Shown: positions 1 to 10,251 of the stretch, piece by piece
Layout of the letters: every line of letters begins with the position of its first letter
Position numbering within the stretch: the first letter of the stretch is position 1
Assembly (NCBI RefSeq): GCF_900002575.1
Contig: NZ_LN650648.1
Coordinates: 62,001-126,000, forward strand
Source of the DNA: Romboutsia hominis
GTDB lineage: Bacteria > Bacillota > Clostridia > Peptostreptococcales > Peptostreptococcaceae
DNA: 64,000 bases
Direction of reading: 5' to 3'
Notes under the pieces: model-generated
Database searches by the model: none
What the model was told of the DNA's origin: nothing
The model's input: only the letters and a program-made list of their open reading frames with translations
Program-made: the position numbers and the translations under genes

Positions 1-1
1 T

Positions 2-1156
2 GGAAAAGGACCTATAAACACTAATAAATTTAGACCAGTTGAATCAGAAGCTACAGGAATAATGGCTAGAAAGTCAGTTCATGAGCCTCTACAAACAGGA
101 ATAAAAGCTATCGATGCCATGATACCAATAGGTAAAGGACAAAGAGAGCTTGTAATAGGTGATAGACAAACAGGTAAAACATCTATATGTATAGATACAA
201 TACTTAACCAAAAAGGTAAAGATGTTATATGTATATACGTTGCAATAGGACAAAAGCGTTCGACAGTTGCACAAGTTGTTAGTACATTAGAAAAAGGCGG
301 AGCTATGGACTACACAATAGTAGTGTCTGCTACAGCATCTGAATCTGCACCACTTCAATTCTTAGCACCATATGCAGGAGTTGCTATGGGTGAAGAATTT
401 ATGTTCAACGGAAAACATGTATTAATAGTATATGATGATTTAACTAAGCACGCGGTTGCATACAGAGAAATGTCATTATTACTTAAGAGACCACCAGGAC
501 GTGAAGCTTACCCTGGGGATGTATTCTACTTACACTCAAGATTACTTGAGAGAGCAGCTAAATTATCTGATGAGTTAGGTGCAGGATCTATAACTGCATT
601 ACCTATAATAGAAACTCAAGGTGGAGACGTTTCTGCTTATATACCAACTAACGTTATATCAATAACAGACGGACAAATATACCTTGTGCCAGAATTATTC
701 TACTCAGGAATAAGACCAGCAGTTGACCCTGGTATATCAGTATCAAGAGTTGGTGGATCTGCTCAAATAAAATCAATGAAAAAAGTTGCAGGACCATTAA
801 AACTTCTTTACTCTCAATATAAAGAACTTGCAGCATTCTCTCAATTCGGATCAGACTTAGATGAAGATACTAAGAAGAGACTTGCTCAAGGGGAAAGAAT
901 AGTTGAGGTTCTAAAACAAGGTGAACATCAACCTATGGATGTTAAAGATCAAGTAATAGCTATATTTGCAGTTGTTAACAACTTATTAGCAGATATACCT
1001 GTAAATAATATAAAGAGATTTGAAGCAGAATTAATTGAATTCATAGATGCTAATTATCCACAAATAGGAGAAAAAATTCTTGCGAATGGAGATTTCACTC
1101 AAGAATTAACAAACGCTATAAACGATTTCAAGAAGAAATTTGTTATAGAAGCGTAA
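2..1156 (+). CDS. atpA: ATP synthase F1 subunit alpha, 5'-truncated by window edge
   Basis: Alpha subunit of the F1 sector of the membrane ATP synthase; with beta it forms the nucleotide-binding hexamer. The frame is open from base 2, so the real start lies before the window; the first visible codons read [10 protein letters not shown], followed by the family stretch [20 protein letters not shown]. The P-loop GDRQTGKT and the alpha-signature run [17 protein letters not shown] are present, and the C-terminal helical domain is complete. It is the first visible gene of the atpA-atpG-atpD-atpC run, with atpG 27 bases downstream. Identity is secure; only the N-terminal beta-barrel and part of the nucleotide domain are missing, because of the window edge and not a mutation. 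Confidence 0.97.
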   Translation, partial: GKGPINTNKFRPVESEATGIMARKSVHEPLQTGIKAIDAMIPIGKGQRELVIGDRQTGKTSICIDTILNQKGKDVICIYVAIGQKRSTVAQVVSTLEKGGAMDYTIVVSATASESAPLQFLAPYAGVAMGEEFMFNGKHVLIVYDDLTKHAVAYREMSLLLKRPPGREAYPGDVFYLHSRLLERAAKLSDELGAGSITALPIIETQGGDVSAYIPTNVISITDGQIYLVPELFYSGIRPAVDPGISVSRVGGSAQIKSMKKVAGPLKLLYSQYKELAAFSQFGSDLDEDTKKRLAQGERIVEVLKQGEHQPMDVKDQVIAIFAVVNNLLADIPVNNIKRFEAELIEFIDANYPQIGEKILANGDFTQELTNAINDFKKKFVIEA

Positions 1157-1183
1157 TCCTTTTTAAAAAAGGAGGTAACCCAA

Positions 1184-2041
1184 TTGGCAGGAGCTGGAAT
1201 GAAAGAAATTAAAACTCGTATTGCCAGTGTTGAAAATACTAAGCAAATAACTAAAGCTATGGAATTAGTTGCTTCTTCGAAGTTTAGAAAAGCTAAGGAA
1301 AGAGCAGAAAGTTCTAAGCCATATTTTAATACTTTACAAGAAGCTGTTCAAAATATAGCTAAGAATACGAGTGGAGTTAAAAGTGAATTTCTCAAAGAAA
1401 GAGAAGTTAAAAATAAATGTTATATAGTTATAGCAGGAGATAGAGGACTTGCAGGAGGATACAACTCGAATGTATTTAAAACATTAGTTGCAGAGACTCA
1501 AGGTTCTAATAATGTTAAGGTTGTAGCTATAGGAAAAAAAGCAAAAGAGTTTGTTAGCAAAAGATCTTTTGACTTAATTGGAACAATAGATTCTGTTGAA
1601 GACGTTAAGTATGAAGATATAATCGAGATATCTAATAATATAATGGATTCTTATCAAAACGGAGATATAGATGAAGTTAAGTTAATATATACAGAGTTTG
1701 TTTCAGCATTAAGTCAAGAGCCAAGAGTAACTAGATTGTTACCAATAGCAGTAGACAAAGATAAAGAAGAGAAGAATAGTAGAGCTTCTGTTCAATACTT
1801 ACCTTCTCCAGATGCTGTACTTGGTTTTATCGTACCTAAGTATGTTTCAGGAAGAATATACGGAGGTATAGCTGAAGCTTATGCTTCAGAACAAGCAGCG
1901 AGAAGAACAGCTATGGAATCAGCTACAGACAATGCTAATGAAATGATATCTAATTTAGAGTTACAATACAATAGAGCAAGACAAGCAGCAGTTACTCAGG
2001 AAATATCTGAGATAGTTGCGGGGGCTTCTTCAGCTCAATAA
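1184..2041 (+). CDS. atpG: ATP synthase F1 subunit gamma
   Basis: Central rotor stalk of F1 (285 aa, normal length), which couples proton or sodium flow in Fo to catalysis in alpha3beta3. The N-terminal helix carries the family motif IKTRIASVENTKQITKAMEL and the C-terminal helix ends with NRARQAAVTQEISEIVAGA, the two halves of the coiled-coil shaft. The start is a TTG at 1184, chosen because GGAGGT at 1171-1176 lies 7 bases upstream; an ATG at 1199 is also possible but further from the site. It lies between atpA and atpD in the usual order. Confidence 0.96.
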   Translation: MAGAGMKEIKTRIASVENTKQITKAMELVASSKFRKAKERAESSKPYFNTLQEAVQNIAKNTSGVKSEFLKEREVKNKCYIVIAGDRGLAGGYNSNVFKTLVAETQGSNNVKVVAIGKKAKEFVSKRSFDLIGTIDSVEDVKYEDIIEISNNIMDSYQNGDIDEVKLIYTEFVSALSQEPRVTRLLPIAVDKDKEEKNSRASVQYLPSPDAVLGFIVPKYVSGRIYGGIAEAYASEQAARRTAMESATDNANEMISNLELQYNRARQAAVTQEISEIVAGASSAQ

Positions 2042-2053
2042 TAAGGAGGTTAG

Positions 2054-3451
<1,398 letters not shown>

Positions 3452-3453
3452 TA

Positions 3454-3714
3454 ATGGCAAGCGAATTTGCGGTTAAAATTGTTACTCCTGATAAAATCTT
3501 CTATGAAGATAAAACAGAGATGATAATAGTTAGAACTACTGAAGGAGACAGAGGTATATTAAAAAACCATAGACCTTTAGTTGCAGGATTATCTGATGGA
3601 ACTCTACGTCTAAAAAAAGAAGGTAAATTTAAAGAAGCAAAAATATCTGGGGGATTCATGCAAGTTGAAAAAGAACAAGCTGTTATTTTAACTGAATCTG
3701 CAGAGTGGTTATAA
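3454..3714 (+). CDS. atpC: ATP synthase F1 subunit epsilon, short form lacking the C-terminal helices
   Basis: Epsilon subunit, which contacts gamma and the c-ring. Only 86 residues are encoded, against about 130-140 in most bacteria. What is present is the N-terminal beta-sandwich: FAVKIVTPDKIFYEDKTEMI, a GDRGILKNHRPLVAGLSDG loop and the ISGGFMQVEKEQAVILTESA strand. The C-terminal helical hairpin, which in other species extends into F1 and inhibits ATP hydrolysis, is absent. The stop is followed within a few bases by a clean terminator, so the gene ends here naturally and is not a visible frameshift. The SD AAGGAG lies inside the end of atpD. Confidence 0.93.
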   Translation: MASEFAVKIVTPDKIFYEDKTEMIIVRTTEGDRGILKNHRPLVAGLSDGTLRLKKEGKFKEAKISGGFMQVEKEQAVILTESAEWL

Positions 3715-3718
3715 AAAA

Positions 3719-3746
3719 AGACTAGAGTTTAACTCTAGTCTTTTTA
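3719..3746 (+). terminator. Rho-independent terminator of the atp operon
   Basis: Perfect inverted repeat AGACTAGAGTT / AACTCTAGTCT with one central base, followed by TTTTATTTT. It lies directly after atpC and closes the ATP synthase operon. Confidence 0.93.
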
Positions 3747-3906
3747 TTTTAAAAAACATCAGTACTAATAGAAAATTCTAATTATCTATTAAAAATAATT
3801 CTACTGTAGTATTATAATAGGCATATGACAGGATTTTATAATGTCGAGTTGAATATATTTATATATATGCAACAAAATAATACTATAATAGGAACCGGAG
3901 GCATCT

Positions 3907-4287
3907 ATGAATATATTAGATATTGGTATAGATATAGTGGAGATAGGAAGAATAAAAGAAGCTATAAATAAAAATAATAGATTTTTAGAAAAGATATTTA
4001 CAGAAAATGAAATAGAATATTTTAAATCTAACAATTTTAGAGTTGAAAGTATAGCAGGGAATTTTTCAGCCAAAGAAGCTATAAGCAAGTCTTTAGGGAC
4101 AGGTATAAGAAATTTTAATTTTAAAGATATAGAAATATTAAGGAATGAAATAGGAAAACCTATAGTTAAAACCTATAATAATTTGGAGAAGATATGCATA
4201 GACTATAATGTTTTAGAAATAAAAGTATCTATATCTCATTGTAAAGAATATGCGGTAGCTAATGCTATAACTATAATTAAGGAGTGA
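3907..4287 (+). CDS. acpS: Holo-[acyl-carrier-protein] synthase
   Basis: Transfers 4'-phosphopantetheine from CoA to the serine of apo-ACP, activating fatty acid synthesis. 126 aa, normal for AcpS. The N-terminal GIDIVEIGRI motif holds the Mg-binding aspartate, and AGNFSAKEAISKSLGTGI holds the second acidic ligand (WxxKEAxxK-type motif) near residue 58; SISHCKEYAVANAI near the C-terminus is also typical. A CGGAG site lies 6 bases before the ATG. The CBS-domain gene follows after 4 bases, suggesting an acpS-CBS-gerS-alr operon. Confidence 0.95.
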   Translation: MNILDIGIDIVEIGRIKEAINKNNRFLEKIFTENEIEYFKSNNFRVESIAGNFSAKEAISKSLGTGIRNFNFKDIEILRNEIGKPIVKTYNNLEKICIDYNVLEIKVSISHCKEYAVANAITIIKE

Positions 4288-4291
4288 TATT

Positions 4292-4753
4292 ATGAACAAT
4301 AAAATAGCTAAGGACATAATGACAACGGATGTAATAGTGGCAAATAGAGAAGAAAGTATAGTTAATGTTGCAAGGTTACTAATTAAAGAAAGAATAGGAG
4401 GGGTACCTGTAGTAGATGAAGATAATAAGGTAGTAGGTATTATTTCTGAGACAGACATAATGAAGAAAGAACAGCATGTAGAAGCTCCTCATATAATTAA
4501 CTTTTTCCAAGGGTTAATATTTTTAGATGATTACAAGAAGATGGAAGAAGAGTTTAAAGAAATAGCAGCATACAAAGTAAAAGACTTAATGTCAACTGAT
4601 ATAGTAACTGTAAATGAAGAAGATAATTTTGATGATGTAGCTAATATTATGATAAAAAAATCAGTAAATAGAGTTCCAGTAGTAGATAAAGAACATAAAT
4701 TAAAAGGAATTATATGTAGATACGATATAATTAGAGCTATGTATAATGAATAA
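4292..4753 (+). CDS. CBS-domain pair protein
   Basis: 153-residue protein made of two CBS motifs: the first about residues 5-60 (AKDIMTTDVIVANREESIVN ... RIGGVPVVDEDNKVVGIISE) and the second about 95-150 (VKDLMSTDIVTVNEEDNFDD ... VNRVPVVDKEHKLKGIICRY). Such tandem CBS pairs usually bind adenine nucleotides and act as energy sensors. No catalytic or transport domain is attached, so the partner is unknown. It has its own AAGGAGTGA site, overlapping the end of acpS, and is followed closely by the gerS-like gene. Confidence 0.9.
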   Translation: MNNKIAKDIMTTDVIVANREESIVNVARLLIKERIGGVPVVDEDNKVVGIISETDIMKKEQHVEAPHIINFFQGLIFLDDYKKMEEEFKEIAAYKVKDLMSTDIVTVNEEDNFDDVANIMIKKSVNRVPVVDKEHKLKGIICRYDIIRAMYNE

Positions 4754-4774
4754 GAATTAATATAGGAGGATTTT

Positions 4775-5365
4775 GTGAGAAGTAAGCTAACGCTACTAGC
4801 AGTGCTTATTATAAGTATGCTAGTTATTATTGTAGGTTGCCAAAAAAGGCAATTAACTAAAGAAGAGGCCTATGAAGAATTTCAAAAGGTAATATCTGAA
4901 ATTGATTCATATACATGTAAGGCTGAAGTAGAAGTAGTTGGCAATAAGAGTTCACATAATTACGTATTTATTCATAATTATAATAAGCCAGATAATTATA
5001 AATTAGAGTTAGTATCACCAGAGCATTTAAAAGGTAAAACTATTGAATACAAATCAGATAAAATAATAGTAAAAAACCCAGGAATAAAAGATGAAATTGA
5101 ACTACCTAATGTAGGTGAAAATGATCAAAATATGTTTATTGGGGATTTTATAAAAAATTACCTGCAAAGTGAAGAGGTTGATATAAAATTATCTGATGGT
5201 AGTCTTGCCTTAGAAACGTACATACCAGGTGAAGATGAATATTTTAACAAACAAATATTGTATATTAATATTAAGACTAAACAACCAGAAAAAATGGAAA
5301 TAATAGATTCTAAAGGAATGATTAGATTCACTATTACTTACAAAGATTTTCAATATGAAAAGTAA
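4775..5365 (+). CDS. gerS: GerS-like germination lipoprotein (LolA-fold family)
   Basis: 196-residue secreted lipoprotein. A GTG start at 4775 follows AGGAGG by 6 bases. The signal peptide (residues 1-21) ends in the lipobox IVGC, giving lipid-modified Cys22. The rest is beta-rich without cysteines and resembles LolA/outer-membrane-lipoprotein-sorting folds (YTCKAEVEVVGNKSSHNYVF, YINIKTKQPEKMEI). In C. difficile the germination lipoprotein GerS, needed for cortex modification together with the amidase CwlD, is encoded directly upstream of alr2; here too the gene lies 15 bases before alr. The GerS assignment rests on this synteny plus architecture; a generic LolA-like lipoprotein is the alternative. 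Confidence 0.72.
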   Translation: MRSKLTLLAVLIISMLVIIVGCQKRQLTKEEAYEEFQKVISEIDSYTCKAEVEVVGNKSSHNYVFIHNYNKPDNYKLELVSPEHLKGKTIEYKSDKIIVKNPGIKDEIELPNVGENDQNMFIGDFIKNYLQSEEVDIKLSDGSLALETYIPGEDEYFNKQILYINIKTKQPEKMEIIDSKGMIRFTITYKDFQYEK

Positions 5366-5380
5366 GGGGGAACTAAAGAA

Positions 5381-6538
5381 ATGAACAAAATAACAGCTCC
5401 GACATGGGCAGAGATAAATCTAGACAATATCAAATTTAACCTTGATAATATAAAAAAATCCTTAAATGAAAATACAAAAATTTGTGGTGTGCTAAAGGCT
5501 AATGCCTATGGGCACGGTTCAGTACCGATTGCAAAATTATTAGAAAAAGAAAATGTTGATTATATAGCAGTAGCTAGATTAGAAGAAGGAATAGAATTAA
5601 GACAAAATAAAATAATGCTTCCTATACTTTGTTTAGGTTATATTCCGGAAGAAGCATTAGCAACTGCTATAGACAATGATATAACTATTACTATTTACTC
5701 AGTAGAAATGGCTCAAAAACTTAATGATATCGCCAAGCATATAGGTAAACATGCTAAAATCCATATTAAAATTGACACAGGTATGTCAAGGATAGGGTTT
5801 ATACCTAATTCTCAATCAATAAATGATATAAAGTCGATAAATGATTTAGAGTTTGTAGACATTGAGGGTATCTTTACACATTTTGCTACAGCAGATGAAA
5901 AAAGTAAAGAATTCACTAAGCTTCAAGTACAAAGATTTAAATATATGGTTGAAGGGTTAGAAGCTATAGATATAAACATACCTATAAAACATGTATCAAA
6001 TAGTGCTGCAATTATAGATTTACAAGATTTGAATCTTAATATGGTAAGATGTGGAATAATACTATACGGTCATTATCCATCAGAAGAAGTAGATAGAGAC
6101 ATTATTCAATTAAAGCCTGCAATGACTTTAAAAACGAGAGTAGCTCATATAAAAGATGTGGATAAAGGTACTGGGATAAGTTATGGATTAAAGTATAGAA
6201 GTGATGAAACAGAAAAAATCGCAACTATACCTATAGGATATGCAGATGGATTTTCTAGAATACAAAAAAATCCTAAGGTGATGATTAAAGGAAATATATT
6301 TGATGTCATAGGTAGGATATGTATGGATCAGTGTATGGTCAAAATTAACAAGAATATAGACATAAAAATTGGCGATGAGGTTATAATATTTGGGGAAGAG
6401 AAATTGACAGCAGAAGATGTAGCAAAAAGCCTAGAGACTATAAACTATGAAGTGTTATGTATGGTATCAAGAAGAGTAGATAGAATCTATATGGAAAGAA
6501 ATGCAATTTTACAATCAGATAGTTATTTGATAAAATAA
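5381..6538 (+). CDS. alr: Alanine racemase
   Basis: PLP enzyme interconverting L- and D-alanine for peptidoglycan (385 aa). The PLP-binding lysine is in KANAYGHG near residue 39; the phosphate-binding region MSRIGF and the catalytic-tyrosine region GTGISYGLKYR near 265 are intact, as are IPIGYADGFSR and GRICMDQCMV. The N-terminal TIM barrel and C-terminal beta domain are both complete. SD AAGGGGGAA is about 9 bases upstream. It sits between the gerS-like gene and the NdoAI/NdoA pair, the arrangement of the germination-linked alr2 of C. difficile; alr-ndoAI-ndoA order is also widespread in Firmicutes. Confidence 0.96.
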   Translation: MNKITAPTWAEINLDNIKFNLDNIKKSLNENTKICGVLKANAYGHGSVPIAKLLEKENVDYIAVARLEEGIELRQNKIMLPILCLGYIPEEALATAIDNDITITIYSVEMAQKLNDIAKHIGKHAKIHIKIDTGMSRIGFIPNSQSINDIKSINDLEFVDIEGIFTHFATADEKSKEFTKLQVQRFKYMVEGLEAIDINIPIKHVSNSAAIIDLQDLNLNMVRCGIILYGHYPSEEVDRDIIQLKPAMTLKTRVAHIKDVDKGTGISYGLKYRSDETEKIATIPIGYADGFSRIQKNPKVMIKGNIFDVIGRICMDQCMVKINKNIDIKIGDEVIIFGEEKLTAEDVAKSLETINYEVLCMVSRRVDRIYMERNAILQSDSYLIK

Positions 6539-6568
6539 TAATGATAGTATACCCCGGGAGGCGATTTT

Positions 6569-6853
6569 GTGCACAAAAAAAGTAAGGAAAAGATAGTATT
6601 TACTTTACCGGATTCCCTCGTTTCTGAGGTAGACCATATCGTTGAGATGGAGAATAGTAATAGAGAAGATTTTGCAAAGGCTGCCTTTCAATTTTATATA
6701 ACTCAAAAGAGAAAAATAGACATAAAAGAGTCTATGATCAAAGGTTATAAAGAAATGGGGCAAATTAATCTATCGCTGGCTGAACTAGGTATGACAAATG
6801 AAGTATCTTCTGAGGATTGTATTGAAGGGAAGATAGCCCAGGGTGAGTATTAA
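6569..6853 (+). CDS. ndoAI: Ribbon-helix-helix antitoxin of a MazEF/NdoAI-NdoA pair
   Basis: 94-residue CopG/RHH-type protein. The N-terminal [18 protein letters not shown] forms the expected beta-helix-helix DNA-binding unit, followed by an acidic C-terminal tail that in this family wraps the toxin. GTG start at 6569 preceded by GGGAGGCGA. Its last 11 bases overlap the toxin gene, so synthesis of the two is likely coupled. It should autorepress its promoter and neutralise the downstream endoribonuclease. Confidence 0.88.
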   Translation: MHKKSKEKIVFTLPDSLVSEVDHIVEMENSNREDFAKAAFQFYITQKRKIDIKESMIKGYKEMGQINLSLAELGMTNEVSSEDCIEGKIAQGEY

Positions 6854-7205
6854 CCTAGACATAAAGCGAGGAGATTTATACTACGCTGATTTAAGCCCTG
6901 TTGTCGGATCGGAACAAGGTGGAGTTCGTCCTGTTTTAATTATACAGAATGATATAGGAAATAAATATAGTCCAACGGTAATAATAGCTGCTATAACATC
7001 ACAGATTAACAAGGCGAAATTACCAACACATATAGAAATTAGTGCGAACGAATATGGGCTTAATAAAGATTCTGTTATTCTCTTAGAACAGATACGGACT
7101 ATAGACAAAAAAAGGTTAAGAGAAAAAATTGGTTGTCTAGATGATAATATGATGGTAAAAGTTGACAGTAGTCTTCAGATAAGTCTAGGACTATTTGCGT
7201 TATAA
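6843..7205 (+). CDS. ndoA: mRNA interferase NdoA/MazF (PemK family)
   Basis: 120-residue endoribonuclease toxin. It has the family opening [20 protein letters not shown], then [20 protein letters not shown] and [20 protein letters not shown], with the catalytic Arg (RPVL) and Thr (TS) positions kept. The start is GTG at 6843 inside the antitoxin gene. Length and motifs are those of B. subtilis NdoA (EndoA), which cuts mRNA at UACAU; the cleavage site here cannot be read from sequence. A weak hairpin terminator follows at once. Confidence 0.94.
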   Translation: MSINLDIKRGDLYYADLSPVVGSEQGGVRPVLIIQNDIGNKYSPTVIIAAITSQINKAKLPTHIEISANEYGLNKDSVILLEQIRTIDKKRLREKIGCLDDNMMVKVDSSLQISLGLFAL

Positions 7206-7206
7206 A

Positions 7207-7245
7207 ATTATTGGTATTATTTTTAATATCAATAATTTTTTTTTA
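7207..7245 (+). terminator. Terminator after ndoA
   Basis: Inverted repeat TTATTGGTATTA / TAATATCAATAA (one G-U pair) with a four-base loop and a run of eight T directly after it. The stem is AT-rich but its position just past the ndoA stop supports a terminator. Confidence 0.75.
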
Positions 7246-7303
7246 TTAAAAATGAAATATGATATATTAAAGATAAAAAAAGTGTATCATAAATAATGTC
7301 TAA

Positions 7304-7360
7304 TATATATTTTGATATATAAAAATCATAATTGTTAAAAATTATATATCAAAATATATA
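7304..7360. repeat. Perfect 19-bp inverted repeat with 19-base spacer
   Basis: Left arm 7304-7322, right arm 7342-7360; the core is TATATTTTGATATAT against ATATATCAAAATATA. It lies in the 288-base AT-rich gap between the ndoA terminator and the transketolase genes, about 130 bases before the tkt start. No T-run follows on either strand. It could be an operator or an mRNA hairpin; function unknown. Confidence 0.6.
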
Positions 7361-7493
7361 AAAAGTATACATAATATATCTAAATTAAAAAAATAAAGTA
7401 AAAAAAATCTATAAAAGTGATATAATAATATGAGATTACAAAAATATATTACATAAGTAATATTTACTTTATGAAAAACAGGGAGGTAATTAC

Positions 7494-8321
7494 ATGAGAG
7501 ACCATAAGGGATTAAATGAGATTGCACGTATTATCAGAAAAGATATAGTCTCTATGATACATGAATCTAAATCTGGACATCCAGGAGGATCATTATCAGC
7601 TGTAGAAATACTAACAGCTCTTTATTTTAATGAAATGAATATAGATCCTAACAATAGCAAAATGGAAGATAGAGATAGATTTGTTTTATCTAAAGGACAT
7701 GCAGCACCAGTACTTTATGCAACTTTAGCTCAAAAGGGTTACTTTGCTAGAGAAGAATTAATGAAGCTAAGAAAAATAAATAGTATGTTACAAGGTCATC
7801 CTGATATGAAGGGAATACCTGGAGTTGATATGTCAACGGGTTCATTAGGACAAGGTTTTTCAGCAGCTTGTGGTATGGCTATGGCATCTAAATTAGATAA
7901 TGCACCATGGAGAGTGTATACTATACTTGGGGATGGAGAAGTTCAAGAAGGGATAGTTTGGGAAGCTGCTATGAGTGCAGCTCACTACAAACTTGATAAT
8001 ATGGTAGCATTCTTAGATTATAATGGTCTTCAAATAGATGGAGCAGTAGAGAAAGTTATGAACATAGGTCCTATAGTAGATAAGTTTAAAGCTTTCGGAT
8101 GGAATGTAATAGAAATAGATGGACATGATTTCGATCAAATTTTTGCAGCTTTAGATATGGCTAAAGAAACAGTAGGAAAGCCAACAATGATAATTGCAAA
8201 GACTATAAAAGGTAAAGGTGTATCTTTCATGGAAAATGAAGCTGGATGGCATGGAACAGCTCCAAGTGATAGCGATTTAGAAAGAGCCTTAGAAGAATTA
8301 GGGGGTGCAGACAATGAGTAA
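7494..8321 (+). CDS. Transketolase, N-terminal (TPP-binding) subunit
   Basis: 275-residue N-terminal half of a split transketolase of the non-oxidative pentose phosphate pathway. It has the substrate/TPP segment [31 protein letters not shown], and the thiamine-pyrophosphate motif [20 protein letters not shown] ... DYNGLQIDG. Start ATG after GGGAGGTAA. The C-terminal subunit starts 8 bases before this stop, so the two are co-translated. Split transketolases are normal in many clostridia and archaea, so the split is not a lesion. Confidence 0.95.
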   Translation: MRDHKGLNEIARIIRKDIVSMIHESKSGHPGGSLSAVEILTALYFNEMNIDPNNSKMEDRDRFVLSKGHAAPVLYATLAQKGYFAREELMKLRKINSMLQGHPDMKGIPGVDMSTGSLGQGFSAACGMAMASKLDNAPWRVYTILGDGEVQEGIVWEAAMSAAHYKLDNMVAFLDYNGLQIDGAVEKVMNIGPIVDKFKAFGWNVIEIDGHDFDQIFAALDMAKETVGKPTMIIAKTIKGKGVSFMENEAGWHGTAPSDSDLERALEELGGADNE

Positions 8322-9249
8322 GATAGCAACTAGAGAAGCATACGGAAAAGCATTAGTTAAATTAGGACAAATAAACGATAATGTTGTAGTATTAGATGCA
8401 GATTTATCAAAATCAACTAAGACAAATGATTTTTATAAAACATTCCCAGATAGATTCTTCAATATGGGTATAGCTGAACAAAACTTAATAGGTGCAGCTT
8501 GTGGATTTGCTGCAGCTGGTAAAATACCTTTTGCAAGTAGCTTTGCTATGTTTGCAACAGGAAGAGCTTTTGAAGTTATCAGAAACTCTGCTTGTTATCC
8601 AAAGTTAAACGTAAAAGTTTGTGCTACTCATGCTGGTATAACAGTTGGAGAAGATGGAGCAACACATCAAAGTGTAGAAGATATAGCTATAATGAGAAGT
8701 ATACCTAATATGACAGTTATGGTTCCTGCTGACGGTGTAGAAGCAGAACAAATGATATTTGAAGCAGCTAAAGTTTACGGACCTATGTATGTTCGCTTAG
8801 GAAGAAGTGCAGTTCCTACAATATTTGATGAAAATTATAAATTTGAAATAGGAAAAGGTACAGTAGTTAGAGAAGGAAATGATTTAACAATAATAGCCTG
8901 TGGAATAATGGTTAACGAAGCTATAATAGCATCAGAAGTTTTAAAATCAGAAGGTATAAATGCTAGAGTTATAAATATGTCTACTATAAAGCCTATAGAT
9001 AAAGAGTTAATAATAACTGCCGCTAAAGAAACTGGTGCAATAGTAACTGCTGAAGAACATAGTATATTAGGTGGTCTAGGTTCAGCAGTAAGTGAAGTTG
9101 TTACTGAAGAATGTCCAGTTGTAGTTAAAAAAGTAGGTATAAATGATACTTTCGGAGAATCAGGTACACCTGCTGAATTAGTAAAAAAATATGGATTAAC
9201 ATCTAACGATATAGTTAAAGCTGCTAAGGAAGCAATAGCTAAGAAATAA
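8314..9249 (+). CDS. Transketolase, C-terminal subunit
   Basis: C-terminal half of the split transketolase (311 aa): pyrimidine-binding domain with [36 protein letters not shown] (catalytic glutamate of GIAEQ), [15 protein letters not shown], and a C-terminal transketolase domain with [14 protein letters not shown]. The ATG at 8314 is preferred over an in-frame GTG at 8305 because the GGGGGTG site overlaps the latter. The overlap with the upstream stop (ATGAGTAA) points to translational coupling. Confidence 0.95.
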   Translation: MSKIATREAYGKALVKLGQINDNVVVLDADLSKSTKTNDFYKTFPDRFFNMGIAEQNLIGAACGFAAAGKIPFASSFAMFATGRAFEVIRNSACYPKLNVKVCATHAGITVGEDGATHQSVEDIAIMRSIPNMTVMVPADGVEAEQMIFEAAKVYGPMYVRLGRSAVPTIFDENYKFEIGKGTVVREGNDLTIIACGIMVNEAIIASEVLKSEGINARVINMSTIKPIDKELIITAAKETGAIVTAEEHSILGGLGSAVSEVVTEECPVVVKKVGINDTFGESGTPAELVKKYGLTSNDIVKAAKEAIAKK

Positions 9250-9252
9250 TAT

Positions 9253-9285
9253 AAAAAGGATATAGCGTAAGCTATATCCTTTTTA
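9253..9285 (+). terminator. Terminator of the transketolase operon
   Basis: Hairpin AAAAAGGATATAGC / GCTATATCCTTTTT with GTAA loop, ending in five T. It lies four bases after the stop of the C-terminal subunit gene. Confidence 0.95.
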
Positions 9286-9589
9286 ATTATCAAATTTATT
9301 TACTATAAAAGATTTTATATTTTCGTTATATTTCACTAAATACATATCATATAATAACATTCCTCAAATAATAGAAGGTAAAATCCAACTAGTTTTGTAT
9401 CTTAAATAATTCAATAAATTTTAAAATATCGTATTTTAGCAATGAATATAGTCTTTTGAGATATGAAGATGTTTGTTAGCACGTAGATTAATCAAGTAAA
9501 TTTTTTATGAGGTTTTGGAAATATACTAATAAATAATATTCTAAGGCTCGTATAAATTTCATATATTAAAATATATGGGGGTGAAATAA
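9286..9589. other. AT-rich gap without recognised gene
   Basis: About 300 bases between the tkt terminator and the membrane-protein gene. I see no open frame with a ribosome site, no RNA gene and no strong inverted repeat; it presumably holds the promoter of the downstream gene, whose GGGGGTGA site is at 9577-9584. Confidence 0.6.
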
Positions 9590-10012
9590 ATGAATATAAA
9601 ATTTAATGTAAAGGGAGTTATATATGGAGTACTTCTATTAATACTAGTAATAGGTGGGTTTATAGTAATCCCAAATATGTTTATGGAAAAGTCAAATCCA
9701 GTAGATTACACTATAGTACAAAGAGAATCTATACCAGAAAAGATACTTGATATGATGGACAAATATACAGATGAAGAAAGAGCTTTAGCTGTAAAGTTAA
9801 ACGAAAAGATATATGTTATTGTAACCAGAGGTAAAGATAATGAAAAGGGAATAGAGATGAATAAAATAGAAATGGTTCAAGAAAATGATAGAAGTTTAAT
9901 GAAAGTAAAAATTTCATATAAAGAAAAAGAAAAATCATATCCGTACATAGTTGTAGAAACCAATTTAACTGATCTTCCTGAAAATATAGAATTAAATGTG
10001 ACAGAGGAATAA
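9590..10012 (+). CDS. Small membrane-anchored protein of unknown function
   Basis: 140 residues. One hydrophobic segment (about residues 9-29, VIYGVLLLILVIGGFIVIPN) near the N-terminus is followed by a charged extracytoplasmic domain. The C-terminal half (ALAVKLNEKIYVIVTRGKDN, then YPYIVVETNLTDLP) loosely recalls PrcB-type C-terminal domains found in some surface protease complexes, but the similarity is too weak for a firm name. SD GGGGGTGAAA before the ATG; a terminator follows, so it is probably monocistronic. It precedes a Lon-like protease gene, which may or may not be meaningful. Confidence 0.75.
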   Translation: MNIKFNVKGVIYGVLLLILVIGGFIVIPNMFMEKSNPVDYTIVQRESIPEKILDMMDKYTDEERALAVKLNEKIYVIVTRGKDNEKGIEMNKIEMVQENDRSLMKVKISYKEKEKSYPYIVVETNLTDLPENIELNVTEE

Positions 10013-10075
10013 CAGACTACATATTATATTAATAAAAATTTAGAAAAATAAACATGTACATAATCTAATAAAAAT

Positions 10076-10104
10076 CGCCTTAAAATATTTTAAGGTGTTT
10101 TTTT
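10076..10104 (+). terminator. Terminator after the small membrane protein gene
   Basis: Hairpin CGCCTTAAAA / TTTTAAGGTG (one G-U pair) with a two-base loop and seven T immediately downstream. Confidence 0.85.
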
Positions 10105-10251
10105 ATGTCTAAAAGATATTTTTAAATTTTAAATAAAATAATTAAATTAGATGAATTTATTAAAAAAATATTATTATTGCATATTAACTAATTATTTATC
10201 AATAAGCGGGGAAAAATAAAACTTAACATAATATGAAGAGGTGAATGATTG

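Noticed and set aside
3747-3906. TATAAT strings before acpS as a promoter
   Set aside because: Several -10-like strings exist but none has a -35 at a suitable distance or an extended -10, so none can be singled out.
7494-9249. Transketolase broken into two genes
   Set aside because: Split transketolase subunits are normal in clostridia, and the overlap ATGAGTAA shows a designed junction, not a frameshift.
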